NCBI RefSeq assembly: GCF_040869045.1
Contig: NC_090321.1
Span: 141,351,689-141,415,688 of the forward strand
Source of the DNA: Eurosta solidaginis
Taxonomy: Eukaryota; Arthropoda; Insecta; Diptera; Tephritidae
Reading direction: 5' to 3'
Length of the DNA: 64,000 bases
This document shows, piece after piece, positions 43,992 to 56,183 of this stretch. The position numbers were made by a program, and so were the translations under genes. A model generated the notes under the pieces. That model was given only the letters and a program-made list of their open reading frames with translations. It was not told the DNA's origin and did no database searches. The stretch's first letter is position 1, and every line of letters starts with the position of its first letter.

Positions 43992-44346
43992 TCCTGTCCG
44001 CCCTGCAGGGAGGTGCTTGTAAGGACCTTCTGCAGTTCCTGCAAGGCGCAGATGGTGGTATTTGAGGCGCGACTGGCTATATTACGTCGTTGGCAGGCCT
44101 TGTGGGGTGCGCGTGATCGTGCGCTTGGCCATATGTTCCGGTTTGGGGGTTGCCGCTGGTTTCTTCGATCTGTCCGCTGTGCGTGGTAGTGGAGCAGAGC
44201 CGACACTGAAGACAGCTGTCGGTCTCTGCCGTGGGAGCCAGATGGGTGTCGTCTTGGAAGTATAAGAGCAGACAGAGAAACGAGAAGTAGTTGGATACAG
44301 CGGATGATAAACGGAAAGATAATTAGACAGGGGAAACGTATAAAGG
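43992..44346 (-). other. BEL region between integrase and 3' LTR
   Basis: About 355 bases; purine-rich sequence next to the LTR (GGGCGGACAGGA on the element strand) is the likely polypurine tract. A 134-codon open frame overlaps it (44389-43985, minus) without a recognised domain. Confidence 0.5.
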
Positions 44347-45342
44347 TTAGAGCGCTGTGCTCGAAGGGTGCTCCATTGGAAGGAAGCACAGTTTAACTAA
44401 GGGGCGTATACCAAGCCCATTTTGGGTGCGAACCTCTACAACCCGAACATGGTTGTCAGGTCCGAGGCGAACGTTCTCGATTCGTCCCAGACGCAACTCG
44501 GTGGGTGGGAGCGAATCTTCTTTAATTGCGACGAGGTCGCCTGGTTGAGGATTTCGCTGTGGCGTTTGCCATTTATAGCGCTTCTGAAGGTCCTTCAGAT
44601 AATCCTCTTTCCAGCATCGACTGAATTGGTGATGAAGCGATTTGAGTTTTTCCCATCGATTTATCCAGGAGAGGTCTTCCGCGTTTGGCTCAGGAATAGC
44701 TAATAGCGGTGCACCTCGAAGAAAATGACCCGGAGTGAGCACTGTGAAGTCAGCTGGGTCCTGGGATAGTGAGGTTAGAGGCCTCGAATTGAGAACTGCT
44801 TCAATACGCACCAACAGCGTCGTGAATTCTTCGAATGTAAACTTGTGGGATGCAGCGGTTTTTTTGAAGTGGGTTTTAAAACTTTTTACTGCGGATTCCC
44901 ACAAGCCGCCCATATGAGGGGCGCTGGGTGGAATATATTGCCAGTTTATTCCCTGGGGGGCATATTTCTGCACAATGTCCGCAGAGCATTCGTTAAGAAA
45001 TTTAACGAAGTCGCGTTCGAGTGCGCTCTGAGCGCCAATGAACGTTTTACCATTGCCGCTCATCATTTTTGAGGGATAACCTCGTCTGCCAACGAATCGG
45101 GCGAATGCTGCTCGAAAGGCTTCAGTAGTGAAGTCCGAGCATAGCTCGAGGTGTACTGCCTTTGTGGAAAAACAGACGAATACAGCCACGTACCCTTTTA
45201 AGATAGTGGTCGACCTCAGAACCGATGCTTTTATTTGGAAAGGACCTGCAAAGTCTACTCCTGTTGTGGAAAAGGGGAGTGAGAAATTGCAGCGCTCAGG
45301 TGGTAGAGCTGCCAAAAGCGTGCAAGATTTGCATTGAAAAAT
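44347..45342 (-). pseudogene. BEL integrase
   Basis: In frame with the upstream polyprotein after a TGA at 45343-45345. The core reads TGVDFAGPFQ (first Asp), then KMMSGNGKTFIGA, where the second catalytic Asp of the usual SDNG is Gly (codon at 45055-45057), then MGGLWESAVKSFK (Glu present). A C-terminal region WKEDYLKDLQKRYKW and PGDLVAI follows, typical of Pao integrases. The Asp-to-Gly change alone would abolish strand transfer. Confidence 0.92.
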
Positions 45343-45345
45343 TCA

Positions 45346-47271
45346 TTTCTTTATAAGAGGCTTTAGTTTTGGTACGTAGTACTCTTGCCTCACCATTTGG
45401 AGCATTAACCGCATTTCTGCATGAAGAAGCAGGCGGTGTAAAAACTCCAGATACAACTGGCAGAGCCTTGAATCCGGAGGAAGGATTACTGGATGCTTCT
45501 CGTTGTATTGCATTGTAGAATGTTCCAATCTTCCACCGATACGTAGGAGCCCGTATCCATCCATAAATGGGTCAAGAGCCAGAAGGGAACTCTTTTTGCT
45601 TACTGGCATATTGTTTTGTAAGGCGCTCTTTTCCGCCCCGAAATGGCGAGATTGTGCCATTGCCACAAGCCGCGTTTTCACATGTTGCAACTCTTTGTAC
45701 GTCAGATGGGGATTATGTGTTGTTGCCACCGATTTCGATTTGTTGCAGGCATTGTTCGCAAATCGGAACACGTATGCAATCACACGGAGAGCTCGAGAGT
45801 ATGAGGAGAAACGTTGAAGAATGTCGTCCTCTTCTTCAAGTGCGTGATATACTTCGACCTTGCGTTTCTCGGGTGGAGAAGCGCTACCTGTTTTCGGCTT
45901 TGGCCATGCCGAAATGTGGCAAGAAAGCCATTGTGGTCCGTGCCACCAAAGTGAAGAGCCTATCAAATCATGCGGCTTGCAACCACGTGTGCCAAGATCA
46001 GCAGGGTTGTCTTGGCTAGATACATGGCGCCAGGTGCCGCTGGGAAGATATTCTCGAACTTGAGAGGTACGGTTGGCCACATAAGTCTTCCAAGTCGACG
46101 GAGATTTCTCTAGCCAGGCTAGTACAATCTCAGAATCTGACCATAAGAATGTGTTGCATGCTTGTAAGTCGAGCTGTTTTCGAACAGTTGAAGCGAGTTT
46201 GGCGAGTAGGATTGCACCACATAGCTCTAAGCGTGGTAAGCTTACAGTCTTTATGGGGGCAACCTTGCCTTTCGAAACCAAAAGAGAAGATTTTATTTGG
46301 TTGACCACATGTGTGCGGATGTAAATCGCTGCGCAATATGCTTTTTCCGAGGCATCACAGAACCCGTGGATTTGGGTGTCTTGCCCTGGGACGACATTAA
46401 CCCATCGAGGGATTTCGATGTGGCATTTTGATAATGTCGCGGGTTTGGCGCTTTCATTCCAATCGCTTCCATCCAGCCAGATTTCTTGGAGAAGCATCTT
46501 GACCTGGATCATAACTGGCGACAGCCATCCTGCCGGGTCGAAAAGTTTTGCAACAGAAGATAGAATTTGTCGCTTTGTGACCGCATTTTGGGTGTGTTCC
46601 GGCAGCATGGTGTATGAAAATTTATCCGTGAGCGCGTTCCGTCGAATGCCAAGAGTTTTGGTATTGGAAGTGCTCTCAAATTTTAAGAAGTTGGAGTCTA
46701 GAAGATCCTCCTTCGGAAACTGTTCTAATATGGCCGAGTGATTAGCCGTTAGTTTCTTTAGTATGAAACCAGCTGATTTTAGGGCGTTTATGACTTGAAC
46801 GAGTGATTCAGTGGCGTTATCGATGGTATGACTTCCGGATAGGATGTCGTCGAAATACGTTTGCGTCTTGAGAATTGTTGCAGCCAACGGGAATGTCGCT
46901 TTCGTGTCATCGGATAGTTGATGCAACGTACGAATAGCGAGATATAGTGCACAATTGACGCCGAATGTAACCGTTTTTAGATTGAAATCGCTAACATTGG
47001 AGTTGGCCGATTTGCGAAATAGGATTCGCTGAAAATCTTTGCCGTCCTCGTGTATAAGGATCTGGCGGTACATTTTTTCAATGTCTCCATTGAACACATA
47101 CTTATGCATGCGCCACTGTAGAATTAGTAGCATGAGATCTGGTTGGAGAGTTGGACAAGTGTATAGCACGTCATTCAGGGATTTTCCTGACCCAGATTTT
47201 TTAGAGGCGTTGAAAACCACACGAACTTTGGTGGTGACCATATCTGGTTTGACTACCGCATGATGTGGCAA
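45346..47271 (-). pseudogene. BEL reverse transcriptase and RNase H
   Basis: A 642-codon open frame. RT motifs: [50 protein letters not shown] (YFDD at 46848-46859) and [11 protein letters not shown]. RNase [17 protein letters not shown] and [12 protein letters not shown]. An H2C2 zinc region ([14 protein letters not shown], where HxGxxxT-like) begins the integrase. Bounded by TAA at 47272 upstream and TGA at 45343 downstream, both in frame. Confidence 0.93.
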
Positions 47272-49377
47272 TTAAAATGAGAAGACCTTGCCATTCGAAG
47301 TTATTTCGCATGGGTCGGTAGATTCCATGTGATCAAGGTCGAGATATTCTTGCAACACATTGTTGTACATTGTATCTAACTCCCCCTTTTTCTGAAGCGA
47401 TCGCTCCATGCTGAAAAACTGCTGCAGAGCAGCTAGGCGGCATTTGCCGAGGGAGAGTTTTTCAGGAAACTCTTCCTTGAATGGAAGTCGCACAATGTAT
47501 CGACCGTTTGGTGCACGTGTCGTGGTTGTTGCGTACATCTGCTCACACGCTTGATCCTCGGGGGATATCTGTGGAGGTTGTGGAATTTCCTCCTCTTCCA
47601 AAAATTTCCTCAGTTAAGAACTGAGTGTATCGTTTGACGCTTGGACTTGCGTCGAGAATGACACAACATTTTCAGTTATTGAACCACTGAGAATCCAACC
47701 AAAAATGGTTTGTTGCGCAAGTATGCTACCGCACACCTTTTTTATACCTTCCAGCAGAATTTGTGGAATTATGTCGCTGCCAATGACCATGCCAGTGTGA
47801 CCCGGTATGTGGCAACTGGGATCAGCGAGCTCAAGGAGTTTGAACTGCTGCCAGATTTTGCGACTAATGGTGGATGTTGGCAGATTTTTTGTCAGTTGCG
47901 GCAACACAATGGCATGAGCCTTTATCCTTTTCATGGCCTTGGATGCAACCAGTGTCAAAGGACAAAGCTTGGAGGACTTTTGTACGACTTGTCCACCCAT
48001 GCCAGAGATTTCGAACTTTGAATGTTCGAATGGAAGTTTCAACCGTTTTTGAACTTTCGAGGAAATGAAAGTTCTTTCCGAGCCCTGATTAATAAGGACT
48101 CTCAGTTGAAATAATTCCCCTTCGTGTTCGACTGCGACCATAGCAGTAGGAAGGAGAATTTGGTTATCATTGGCTGCATGCAATGATTGAACCGGTGCGT
48201 ATTTTGAACAACACGGTAGCTCGCTAGAATCGGAGCTATTCTGCGTTTGTCGAACGGGAGGTGTTAACTCAGCAGTTGTGTGCTGCACGTTTGGTGCATT
48301 CGTTCGCGGGGTGGAACGTTGAGCTTGTGGGCTCGCATGCAACAGCGTGTGATGCCGTTGATGACATGTCGAACATGACCACTTGCTCGTGCACTCATTG
48401 ATGATATGAGTGCTGCTAAGGCAGTTTGTGCACAGCTTAGCTTGTTTTACGAATTTTGTCCGGGTTTGCACAGACATTCGCTTGAATTGTGGACAGAATC
48501 TAATAAGGTGCGGGGAGTTGCAACATTGGCAAGTTTCGTTTTTAGATTCTGCCACAAGGGTTTGCGTCCTGTTGAAGAACCTGTTTTGCGCAGAATTTTG
48601 ATGAGCGACTGGTTTTTGTTTGCTTGGTTGAAGCCTATTGACCCTTTCAACGACTTCATATCTCGAGGTGAGAAAGTCGTTCATTTGTGACCATGAGGGT
48701 AGATCTCTTCGAGAAGAGAGAGATTGTTCCCAAAGAGACAGGGTTGTTTCTGGGAGCTTTGATGAACAAATGTACACCAGAATCGGATCCCAACTGTCTG
48801 TCGTAACTCCTTGGGAGTGAAGGACGGATAGGCAGTTGTTGATTGTATTTTGCAATTCGGATGGAATAGTGGCAAGAATCAGTAAGGATTTTATCTGGTT
48901 GTCAACCAGGATTCGCTTGTTTTCGTATCGTGACCGTAAAGCTTCCCAGGCAAGGTCAAAGTTATCATCGCTCAACGCATATTGCTTGACGATGGAGCCG
49001 GCTTTGCCTTGCGTTTTGTACCGGAGATGGTACAATTTCTGAGCACGGGGGAGCCTTGGGTGGTTAATGTACACCGCTGTGAACATATCACGAAAAGCGG
49101 GCCATTCTTCATAGCCACCATAAAAGGTCTCCGTGTCGCATGCTGGGACTTTGAGGTAAATATTTGCCTCAGCCGGTGGTTGGTCCACGCGGGGTGGTGG
49201 ACTCGGCGTTGCCATCATTTTGATCAAGGAAAGTTGATCGGCAATCTTTGCTTTTGTCACTTCATACGTATCAAGGCAGGCACATTGTTTGCCTTGTACT
49301 GAACTCTTGAAGTCTTCAGGGAAACTTTCGTCTGGTTTCGAAAATACCAGATCGTAAACCGATTGAAGTCGTGCCCA
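47272..49377 (-). pseudogene. BEL gag C-terminal part, zinc knuckles and protease
   Basis: Continues gag right of the SINE at DDYWARLQSVYDLVF. Visible are FYGGYEEWPAFRDMF (the DUF1759 signature), CQCCNSPHLIRFCPQF and CTNCLSSTHIINEC knuckles, and the protease LRVLINQGSERTFIS, where the catalytic Asp of the usual DQGS is Asn (codon at 48088-48090). GSDIIPQILLEG and QQTIFGWILSG follow. One TAA at 47614-47616 separates it from a short linker (47601-47275) that leads to RT. Confidence 0.92.
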
Positions 49378-49390
49378 ATAATCATCTAGT

Positions 49391-49752
49391 AAATAAAAAA
49401 TAAATGTAAGGCGCGATAACCTCCGAAGAGATCTAAGGCCGAGCTTCTCTTCCAATTTGCGTCGTGCTCCTCTTGATTTTCCCCTACAAATTGGCCGGAC
49501 GGGACCTACATGTTTTATGCCGACTCCGAACGGCATCTGCAAGGCAGATGAGTTTTCACTGAGAGCTTTTCATGGCAGAAATACAATCGGAGCGCTTGCC
49601 AGACACTGCCGAGGGGCGACCCCGCTTAGAAAAATTTCTTCTAATTGAAAAATCTTATTTCTAAAATTTTGATGTTGCTTTGCCCGGGAGTTGAACCCAG
49701 GGCATACGGTGTGATAGGCGGAGCACGCTACCATCACACCACGGTGGTCGCC
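49391..49752 (-). mobile_element. SINE-t copy 5, complete, inside BEL gag
   Basis: A 13 bp perfect duplication ATAATCATCTAGT (49378-49390 and 49753-49765) defines the ends. On the minus strand the SINE starts GGCGACCACCGTGGTGTGATGG, has B box GGTTCAACTCC and ends CGCGCCTTACATTTATTTTT. The gag frame resumes correctly on each side, so this copy gives the reference limits of the family (362 bp). Confidence 0.96.
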
Positions 49753-49765
49753 ATAATCATCTAGT

Positions 49766-49998
49766 GATTTGTCCTTTATCATGAGATACGATTCAGTGTG
49801 ATCCTGAATCGGTGCTTCGTTGAATTTTGCACAGTATCTCATCAGATTGTCACTTTCCGCGATGAACTTTTGCGCGGATGGGCCAACTGATTTGGATTTC
49901 CGGCGGGGGGATGTTGACCTTTCCTTGGCCGCTTCTTCCTTTGGGCCACCTTTTGGTTTTGTCCCGGTTTCGGACGCTTTTGGGGTACTGAGAGGCAT
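49766..49998 (-). pseudogene. gag: BEL gag N-terminus
   Basis: ATG at 49998 gives MPLSTPKASETG, a Lys/Ser-rich start, then KFIAESDNLMRYCAKFNEAP and KDKSLDDYGD, where the SINE breaks the frame. The upstream TTG (50007) is in frame but not needed. BEL Gag N-termini are typically helical and basic, as here. Confidence 0.82.
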
Positions 49999-50473
49999 TT
50001 TATGCAAACTTTTGGGTTTTCACCAAAAAAAACCGAATAAAATATTTGTCCGCTCAGAGAACGTTCGCAAAATTCGAAGATGGAAAACTCTTCGTGCCAC
50101 AGAAATTTAAAAAAGGGAATTTAAATTGGTGGCGGTGTTTGTGTTATTTTTTTTTTTTTGAACAATAGAGCCAAGCACGGACAACGGGACGTTCCTTAAA
50201 TGATTTAAATCCGCGAAATTCGGAATTTAATAGGATGTATGTTGTTTTGTAAAAACGAAAAGTGTAAAATTTAAAAAAAAAAAATCACAAACACTTTTCA
50301 CTAATATATACGTGTGGAAATAAACGTGTATTTGTAAATTACTGGTATATATATGGATGTATATATTAGAAAATAATAATATTTTGAGGTGTGTAGGGAT
50401 ATTTTTTGAAAAGTTCCTATAGGGACGAAAATATCTCAAACTTAGTTTTGTACGACAGAATAAGTACAAATGT

Positions 50474-50490
50474 ACCGGCTCGAAGGACCA
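50474..50490 (-). promoter_or_regulatory. BEL primer-binding site
   Basis: On the element strand TGGTCCTTCGAGCCGGT begins directly after the LTR end (TGTTCA). TGGTCCTTCGAGCCGG is a primer site known from BEL/Pao elements. It fixes the LTR boundary at 50491. Confidence 0.75.
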
Positions 50491-50909
50491 TGAACAGTCG
50501 TGGTCTTCCTTCGCTACACTCTTAACTCTTTTGAATAAAAGGCTTGTTTTAATTTTTTCCGAAAACGTTATAATATTTCAAATTCACTCTTTTCTTTGTT
50601 ATTGTACAATAATTAATGCTTAGCAAAATGATCTTCACTGATCTTAATTACAGCGAAATTAATGCACACGTTAATAATTCACTTTTTACAACTTATTCGT
50701 TTCCAAATAAATATATATATAAATAAAAGTATGGATAGCTAAGACATGGAGCGCGTCCGCGATTGCCGAGTAATAATTCTGGACTAGCGAAGGGAATATT
50801 GTTCCTCGCCGATGGCAGTGGTGGGTGTTCGTTGGCGCCTTTCCATTCGCCGCGTACGGCTGCGCATAGGAATTGCCGCCATCTAATGGGGATGGAGGCG
50901 GCTTAAACA
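50491..50909 (-). repeat. BEL 5' LTR, complete
   Basis: From TGTTTAAGCCGCC (element strand, at 50909) to GACTGTTCA (at 50491), 419 bp with TG...CA ends. It borders gypsy-3 env sequence on the right. Confidence 0.88.
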
Positions 50910-51502
50910 ATATCAATTTCTGTTATTTCTAGCTCTTTGTTTTTAGTAAATTGGCAATTTGAGTTTAAAATACAATGTGTGCTTGGCTTTAATTTTCCTA
51001 GCTGTTTATTTTCTTCAAATGTATACGTTTTGTTGTTGTGTTCAAAAATTTCTTCTAGGGTGCTGCTAAAATATTATTTTATGAGGACCTGTTTATTAAT
51101 TTTTTCTCCTGTTTGTAAGAGGTGATTTTTTTTATCCTGTCTATCGTCGTCGTCCATCGTTCCAAATATCCATTTTGATAAGGTACCGCCTGCATTTATC
51201 AGCCCTCGTTTTTGTCGTTTGTTTTTCGGACTTAGCGTTAGTAATTTACTCCTTATGTCTGCTAATTCGAGTAATAAGAGGTCTTTGTATTTTGCTTTCG
51301 TTGATACTACGTTGTCCATCATTTTGTTTAAAATGTCTTCTATCCTGGTTATATTAATCATGTGTAAGATAATTTCAGTGTCTTTCACGATTTCTTGCGT
51401 CGTAAATTGAATGTCTGTAAATCCTGACTGATCCTTAATTTTAGTCACGACGATCTCACAATTGGATTTAGACGTCCATTGTATCATCAATATTATCATC
51501 AT
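50910..51502 (-). pseudogene. env: Gypsy-3 env remnant
   Basis: On the minus strand the frame 51502-51074 has a furin-type RQKR (residues 96-99) followed by a Gly-rich hydrophobic segment, the arrangement of errantivirus envelope proteins related to baculovirus F. A stop follows, then a short C-terminal-like piece (about 51070-50910) that is cut by the BEL LTR. The central ectodomain and membrane anchor are missing. It is a dead fragment. Confidence 0.75.
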
Positions 51503-52330
51503 TATTATCTGTAAATTTAATAGGTCTTTTAATATTACATGGATGAATACCCTTGAGACTTTTCTTCTTATATTTTGTTTGTTCCTTGTGCCTTAATGCT
51601 TTATAATTTTTTATAAAGCCTCTTCTCCTAGTTTCTACGTAGCTTTCTCGTTTCTTGTTAAGTTTATGGATAAATTTTCCCTTAGGTAACTCCATATTTT
51701 GTCTAACTTTTTCTTTACTAATCTTGCCATTTTGTACTTCTACCGGGATACCTTTTATTGTTGAATGATATCTTTCATTATAAGTTCTTATTGCTTTTTG
51801 CATAATTTGATTGATTGGTAATTTCTTGTTCAAATAATATATTATCCTAAATATCCCAGCCACAGAGTTGTGCATTCTTTCAATATCTGCATTTCCTGTG
51901 TGGGTATTAGGTTTCGTCAGGTGTAGTTCGATTCCTTCTTGATCTAAAAATTCCTTCAAACGTACTCTTTTGAATTCATTATCCGCAATTATTTTCTCTG
52001 GTTTGCCTATTTTCGAAAAATGATTTTCTAACTGTTCAATTATTGTAATGTTATTTCTATCTGTTAAGGCATATACTGCCCCCAAATTTGGAAAATTTGT
52101 CTATTATTGTTAGAAAATGAAACCGCTTTATAACGTAAGTGTCTATATGTATTACTTGATTTATATCGGACGGTGTTTCAGTGTAAAAAAAATTTACGTT
52201 TGATGGGATTTCGATCATACTTAACTTCTTTACAAATGTCACATTGGTTAATGACTATTTGTACCAATTCCATTAACTTTGGAAAATACATTTTTTCTTT
52301 CATTTTATTATATGTCTCCTGGATGCCTGA
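51468..52330 (-). pseudogene. Gypsy-3 integrase
   Basis: On the minus strand: ETYNKMKEKMYFPKL and CDICKEV (zinc region), IHIDTYVIKRFHFLTIIDKFSKF (first Asp, about 52150), KIIADNEFKR (second Asp), NTHTGNADIERMHNSVAG (Glu), then a basic C-terminus. The frame is broken near 52175 and 52085. All three catalytic acids are present. Confidence 0.87.
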
Positions 52331-53730
52331 ATGCATACTCTCTTTTACTTGGTACAGTGATATCTGTTTCACTGTCCCTCGCCCTCATTGTACATTTATA
52401 GAATTTTAATTGATTGTCATCTGAAAACATTTCCCTTAACTTCTGTTGGACAATGTTATATTTCGTATCGGTAAGCTCTGAGTATATTCCAACTGATCCT
52501 TTGGTGATATACTTTCTAAAGATTTCTCCCATTGTATTAAAATCGCTTTCCGCTATAAAAATCATTCTTTTTCCATGTAACTGTTTCATTTCTTCGATCT
52601 TGTTATTAGTTAAAATAATTTGTGTTTTATATTTGTTTACAATTTCTTCTTTGATAAAACAATGATCTTGAAGATTTTCTTCCGCTGAATGCATTGTAGC
52701 CATCGTCTCATATTCCAGGTTATTTATCGTTTCCGAATCAATTTTCATATCCTTGACTATTGGTAAATCCCTACATTTATCAATTCCTTTCACAGTTTCC
52801 ATTTTATCAACTTCATTATCTATTCTACTCAAAAAGTCTGCTACTTGATTTTCCTTCCCTTTTAAGTATTCTATGTTGAAGCCATCGTTGATGTCTAGGT
52901 CACATGTCCTTTCCTTTATATTTAGCATGTAGGTATTTTATTGGCTGATGGTCTGTAAAAATTGTAAACTTTCTTCCGTAAAGGTATGGTCGTAAATAAT
53001 TAACACTCCATAAAATCGCTAGAAATTATTTATCTGTAGCAGAGTAATTTTTTTCGTGATCATTTAGTGTTCTGGAAATATAGCATATCGGATGCCCTTC
53101 TTGTGACAAAACAGCACCGATTGCATAGTTCGACGCATCAGTAGTTAGAGTAAATGGTTTATCAAAATTGGGATATCTCAAAATTGGGTGAGAACTAATT
53201 AGTATTTTCAATTTTTCGAATGCTTCTATATAGGTTGGATCCTTAGTATTGATCTTTACGTTTTTCTTTAAGTATTTTGTTATAGGATATGCTACTCGTG
53301 CGTAGTCTTTTATAAATTTCCGGTAGTAACCTGTCACTCCTAGGAAACTTTTTATTTGTTTCTCCGTTTTAGGTAACTGTAACGCTTCTATTACCTTTAT
53401 TTTATCCGGATTTGGTTTTAAGCCATTTTCTGTTAAAATGTGCCCCAAAAATTCAGTTTCTTTTTTCATGAAATTGCATTTGTCCATTTGAACCTTTAAA
53501 TTTGCTCTTTCTAGCTCCTTAAAAATTTCTGTTATTGTCCTTACATGCTCCTGAAGCGATGTACTAAATATCAAAATGTCATCTAAGTACACCACACATG
53601 TTTTATTGATGACGTCTCTTAGAGTTTCATTCATTAGACGTTGAAATGTTGCCGGGGCATTTTTCAATCCAAATGGCATTCTAATAAATTCATACAACCC
53701 GTGAGGTGTTGCAAACGCCGTTTCTCTCTA
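52331..53730 (-). pseudogene. Gypsy-3 RT second half and RNase H
   Basis: [18 protein letters not shown] and [10 protein letters not shown] (YLDD) are in the open frame 53697-53026, followed by [32 protein letters not shown] and [21 protein letters not shown] at 53026 is in frame; the RNase H continues with FTIFTDHQP and ends in EYLKGKENQVADFLSR near 52840. This order is standard for 17.6/297-type pol. Confidence 0.9.
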
Positions 53731-54660
53731 TCTTGTTCCCTTATTAAGATTTGGTGATAACCTTTGGCTAGATCTAATGTTGTAAAGTATTGTGCTTTAC
53801 CCAGTTTGTCCAAAATTGAATTAATATTAGGAAGAGGAAATTTGTCATCTATTGTTACTTCGTTTAGTTTTCTGTAATCTATCACAATTCTATATTTCCT
53901 TTCTCCCGAGTTGTCGATTTTTTTTGGTACTACAATTAAAGGACTAGAATATCGGGAGCGACTTTTCCTAATAATCCCTTGGTCTTCCATTTCCTTTATT
54001 TGCCTTCGTACTTCTACTTCATGTTGCGGAGGGTATCTATATAACTTACTGTTTATTTGCTCATTTGTCGTTGTCCTGATTTCGTGTACTACCTTCGTAG
54101 TGCTGGTTAATTGATCTCCTTCTTTAAAAAATAAATTTTTAAATCTTTTCACGATTTTTACTACTTCTGCTTTTTCTTCCTTGTTAAGATGATTCATATT
54201 AATTCTACCCCAATCGAATTCTTTTGCTTCTGATGCATGAATTTCTAAATTGGTATACGGATTACTCTCAAAATAGGTAGTTCTTTTATTTACCATTATA
54301 CAACCATCCACCAAATTTATTGTTGGGTTAAAACAGTTAAGCAAGTCAATGCCTACAATGAAACTATACTTTCGACTTCTTAGCTGAGTCATTTTCCATC
54401 TTATTTCTGCATAATGTGGAAGATTGAATTCTTTAAGTGCATCTGTAAGCACTTCATATTTAATAACATCGCTTTTAGTTATTGTGCTATATGTAATAGC
54501 TTTTTTTAATAAAATTCTTTTGAAATCGTGTATACTACTGTCAATTAAGCTTATGCTTGCTCCAGTATCTATGAGAGCTTTAAATTTTTTCTTTTTAAAC
54601 GTTAAAGTTATGGTTGGAAGACAGTCCGAGCTGGTCCCTCGAACAAATTTTGCTCTTGAT
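53664..54660 (-). pseudogene. Gypsy-3 protease and RT first half
   Basis: Protease DTGAS lies at about 54560-54575 (minus). The open frame 54452-53664 then gives FIVGIDLLNCFNP, KLYRYPPQHEVEVRRQI, SRYSSPLIVVPKK, RIVIDYRKLNEVTIDDKFPLP and TTLDLAKGYHQI. A frameshift at about 53728 separates it from the YLDD half. Confidence 0.88.
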
Positions 54661-54699
54661 CTTTAACTAGGTTTTTATTGTCCTGATTTCTGCAACATT

Positions 54700-55806
54700 C
54701 GCATGAATTTAATTCAACGAAATGTTCTTGTTTTTCTTTACTTATATTGTCAACTTCCAGCGATTTTGGCCGGAATTTGGCCTAGGGTTTCCTACCTTTG
54801 GGGACCTGTGAAGTTGTCCTGAATTTCCCGAGATTTGGGGATTATTTGAAGGTCCCTGCCTTCTTTGGTAAGACATATTGTCTTTATTTTGGTTTGAATA
54901 ATGGTGGGGTGGCCTGTTTTGCCTTGAGCTAGCTTGCCTGTGATAAGTATTTTGATTAAAATTCTGTCTTACTTGTCCTGAAGTTTTGTCGTAATATCCT
55001 GTATTTTTATCAGTATTATATTGAGGTTTTTGGTAGTCGTATCGGTCTGTGTTTAGATTCTTCCTTGTCCATTCCCTGTAGCTTGACCTTTCATCTCTTC
55101 TATTTATTTCCCTGTATTCTGGTCATATGCATGTATCCTCAAATCTTCTATGGTTCATAATTTTTATTATCTCCCCTAATTGTGTACACTCGTATATTTT
55201 ATCTAACAAGGTACACTGTGTCGTCTCTTTTGACGTATTTACTAACAAACTTTCGATATTGGTGAGGTCGATACCCTGTCCTCCTCTATAATACACAATC
55301 AATTCATCTGCCTTATATTTTATATTTTATAATTCTACCGCTAGTTCACTCACCGTATTTACCCGCAGGTTAGTTACTTTCCGATATATTTCATGCGGCT
55401 CCGTGTCAGGTTTGAACCTCATTTTTAATGTGTCCTTTATCATCCCCCAGTTGTCCGGTTGAGGTATGTTAATGATGACATTTTTTGCTTCGCCTTGAAC
55501 AGTTTTATAAAAAATTGTCCTTACTGCCTCCTTCTTCAGTTCTTCATCGTTGATTGTTGATAGTAAATATTCCGTACTGCAGAAGGATGAATTCACTGTT
55601 ACATCGCCTTGCCCAGTGAATATAGGAAGTTGGTTGATGCTTTTAAATAGTCTATCAATTCGGTGTTGCTCCGCTGTCTGTCTTTGAGGTTGCCGTTGTT
55701 GTTGCAACTCAATATAGGCATTTCTAAGCTGCTCTATTTGCTGTTCTCGCCTGGCGAGCTCTTCCACCAGGTTTACATCTATTAGTTGAGCTGGATCCTG
55801 AGTCAT
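54700..55806 (-). pseudogene. gag: Gypsy-3 gag
   Basis: ATG at 55806 gives a Gln-rich N-terminal helix (REQQIEQLRNAYIELQQQ), a capsid-like region (LPIFTGQGD, NDEELKKEAVRTIFYKTVQGEAKNVI) and a stop at 55327; the same frame resumes with KADELIVYYRGGQGIDLTNI and a basic Gln/Asn-rich tail. No CCHC knuckle is seen, as is usual for errantivirus Gag. Confidence 0.82.
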
Positions 55807-56172
55807 TGCCCTTCTTAATTCGTATTCTCTTTGCCTTGCTGTGCCTATTTTTATTTTTTTTGCACTATCACTTTTTATTTATGTCCGCTATTTGTGGGTG
55901 GTGCACTGCAATCCTGTTGCGTTCACTTCACTGCCACTTATTTCAATATTTTGTGGGTGGTGTTCTACAAGTTTATTGTGATCACTGTACTGCCACTTTT
56001 TGTTGCTGATAACAAGTTTTATTTTGTTTTTATTTATTTTATATCCTAGAGGGTCCAGCCAACTCCTGAGTTGACTACGGAATCGCAGGATTGTATACGG
56101 GTGTTAATTAGTATTATATATTTTAAGGGGAACGTTTTCCGTAACCGATCCTTTTTATTTTAAAAGGATTTT

Positions 56173-56183
56173 GGACTGCGCCA
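56173..56183 (-). promoter_or_regulatory. Gypsy-3 primer-binding site, serine tRNA type
   Basis: TGGCGCAGTCC on the minus strand, directly inside the LTR end GAATC. TGGCGCAGTCG is the serine tRNA site of 17.6/297-group elements. Confidence 0.75.

Larger units (their letters stand above)
43644..50909 (-). mobile_element. BEL/Pao LTR retrotransposon nested in gypsy-3
   Basis: Two LTR copies (43644-43991, 3'-truncated; 50491-50909, complete) enclose gag-pol on the minus strand. Domain content (DUF1759-type Gag, CCHC, BEL protease, YxDD reverse transcriptase, RNase H, integrase) is diagnostic for BEL/Pao. A SINE-t copy sits in gag. Flanks differ: gypsy-3 LTR on the left, gypsy-3 env on the right, and no duplication. 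Confidence 0.93.

Noticed and set aside
49381..49542. Apparent N-terminal extension of the BEL Gag frame
   Set aside because: It is the SINE-t copy read through; the 13 bp target duplication shows the true gag continues on the far side of the SINE.
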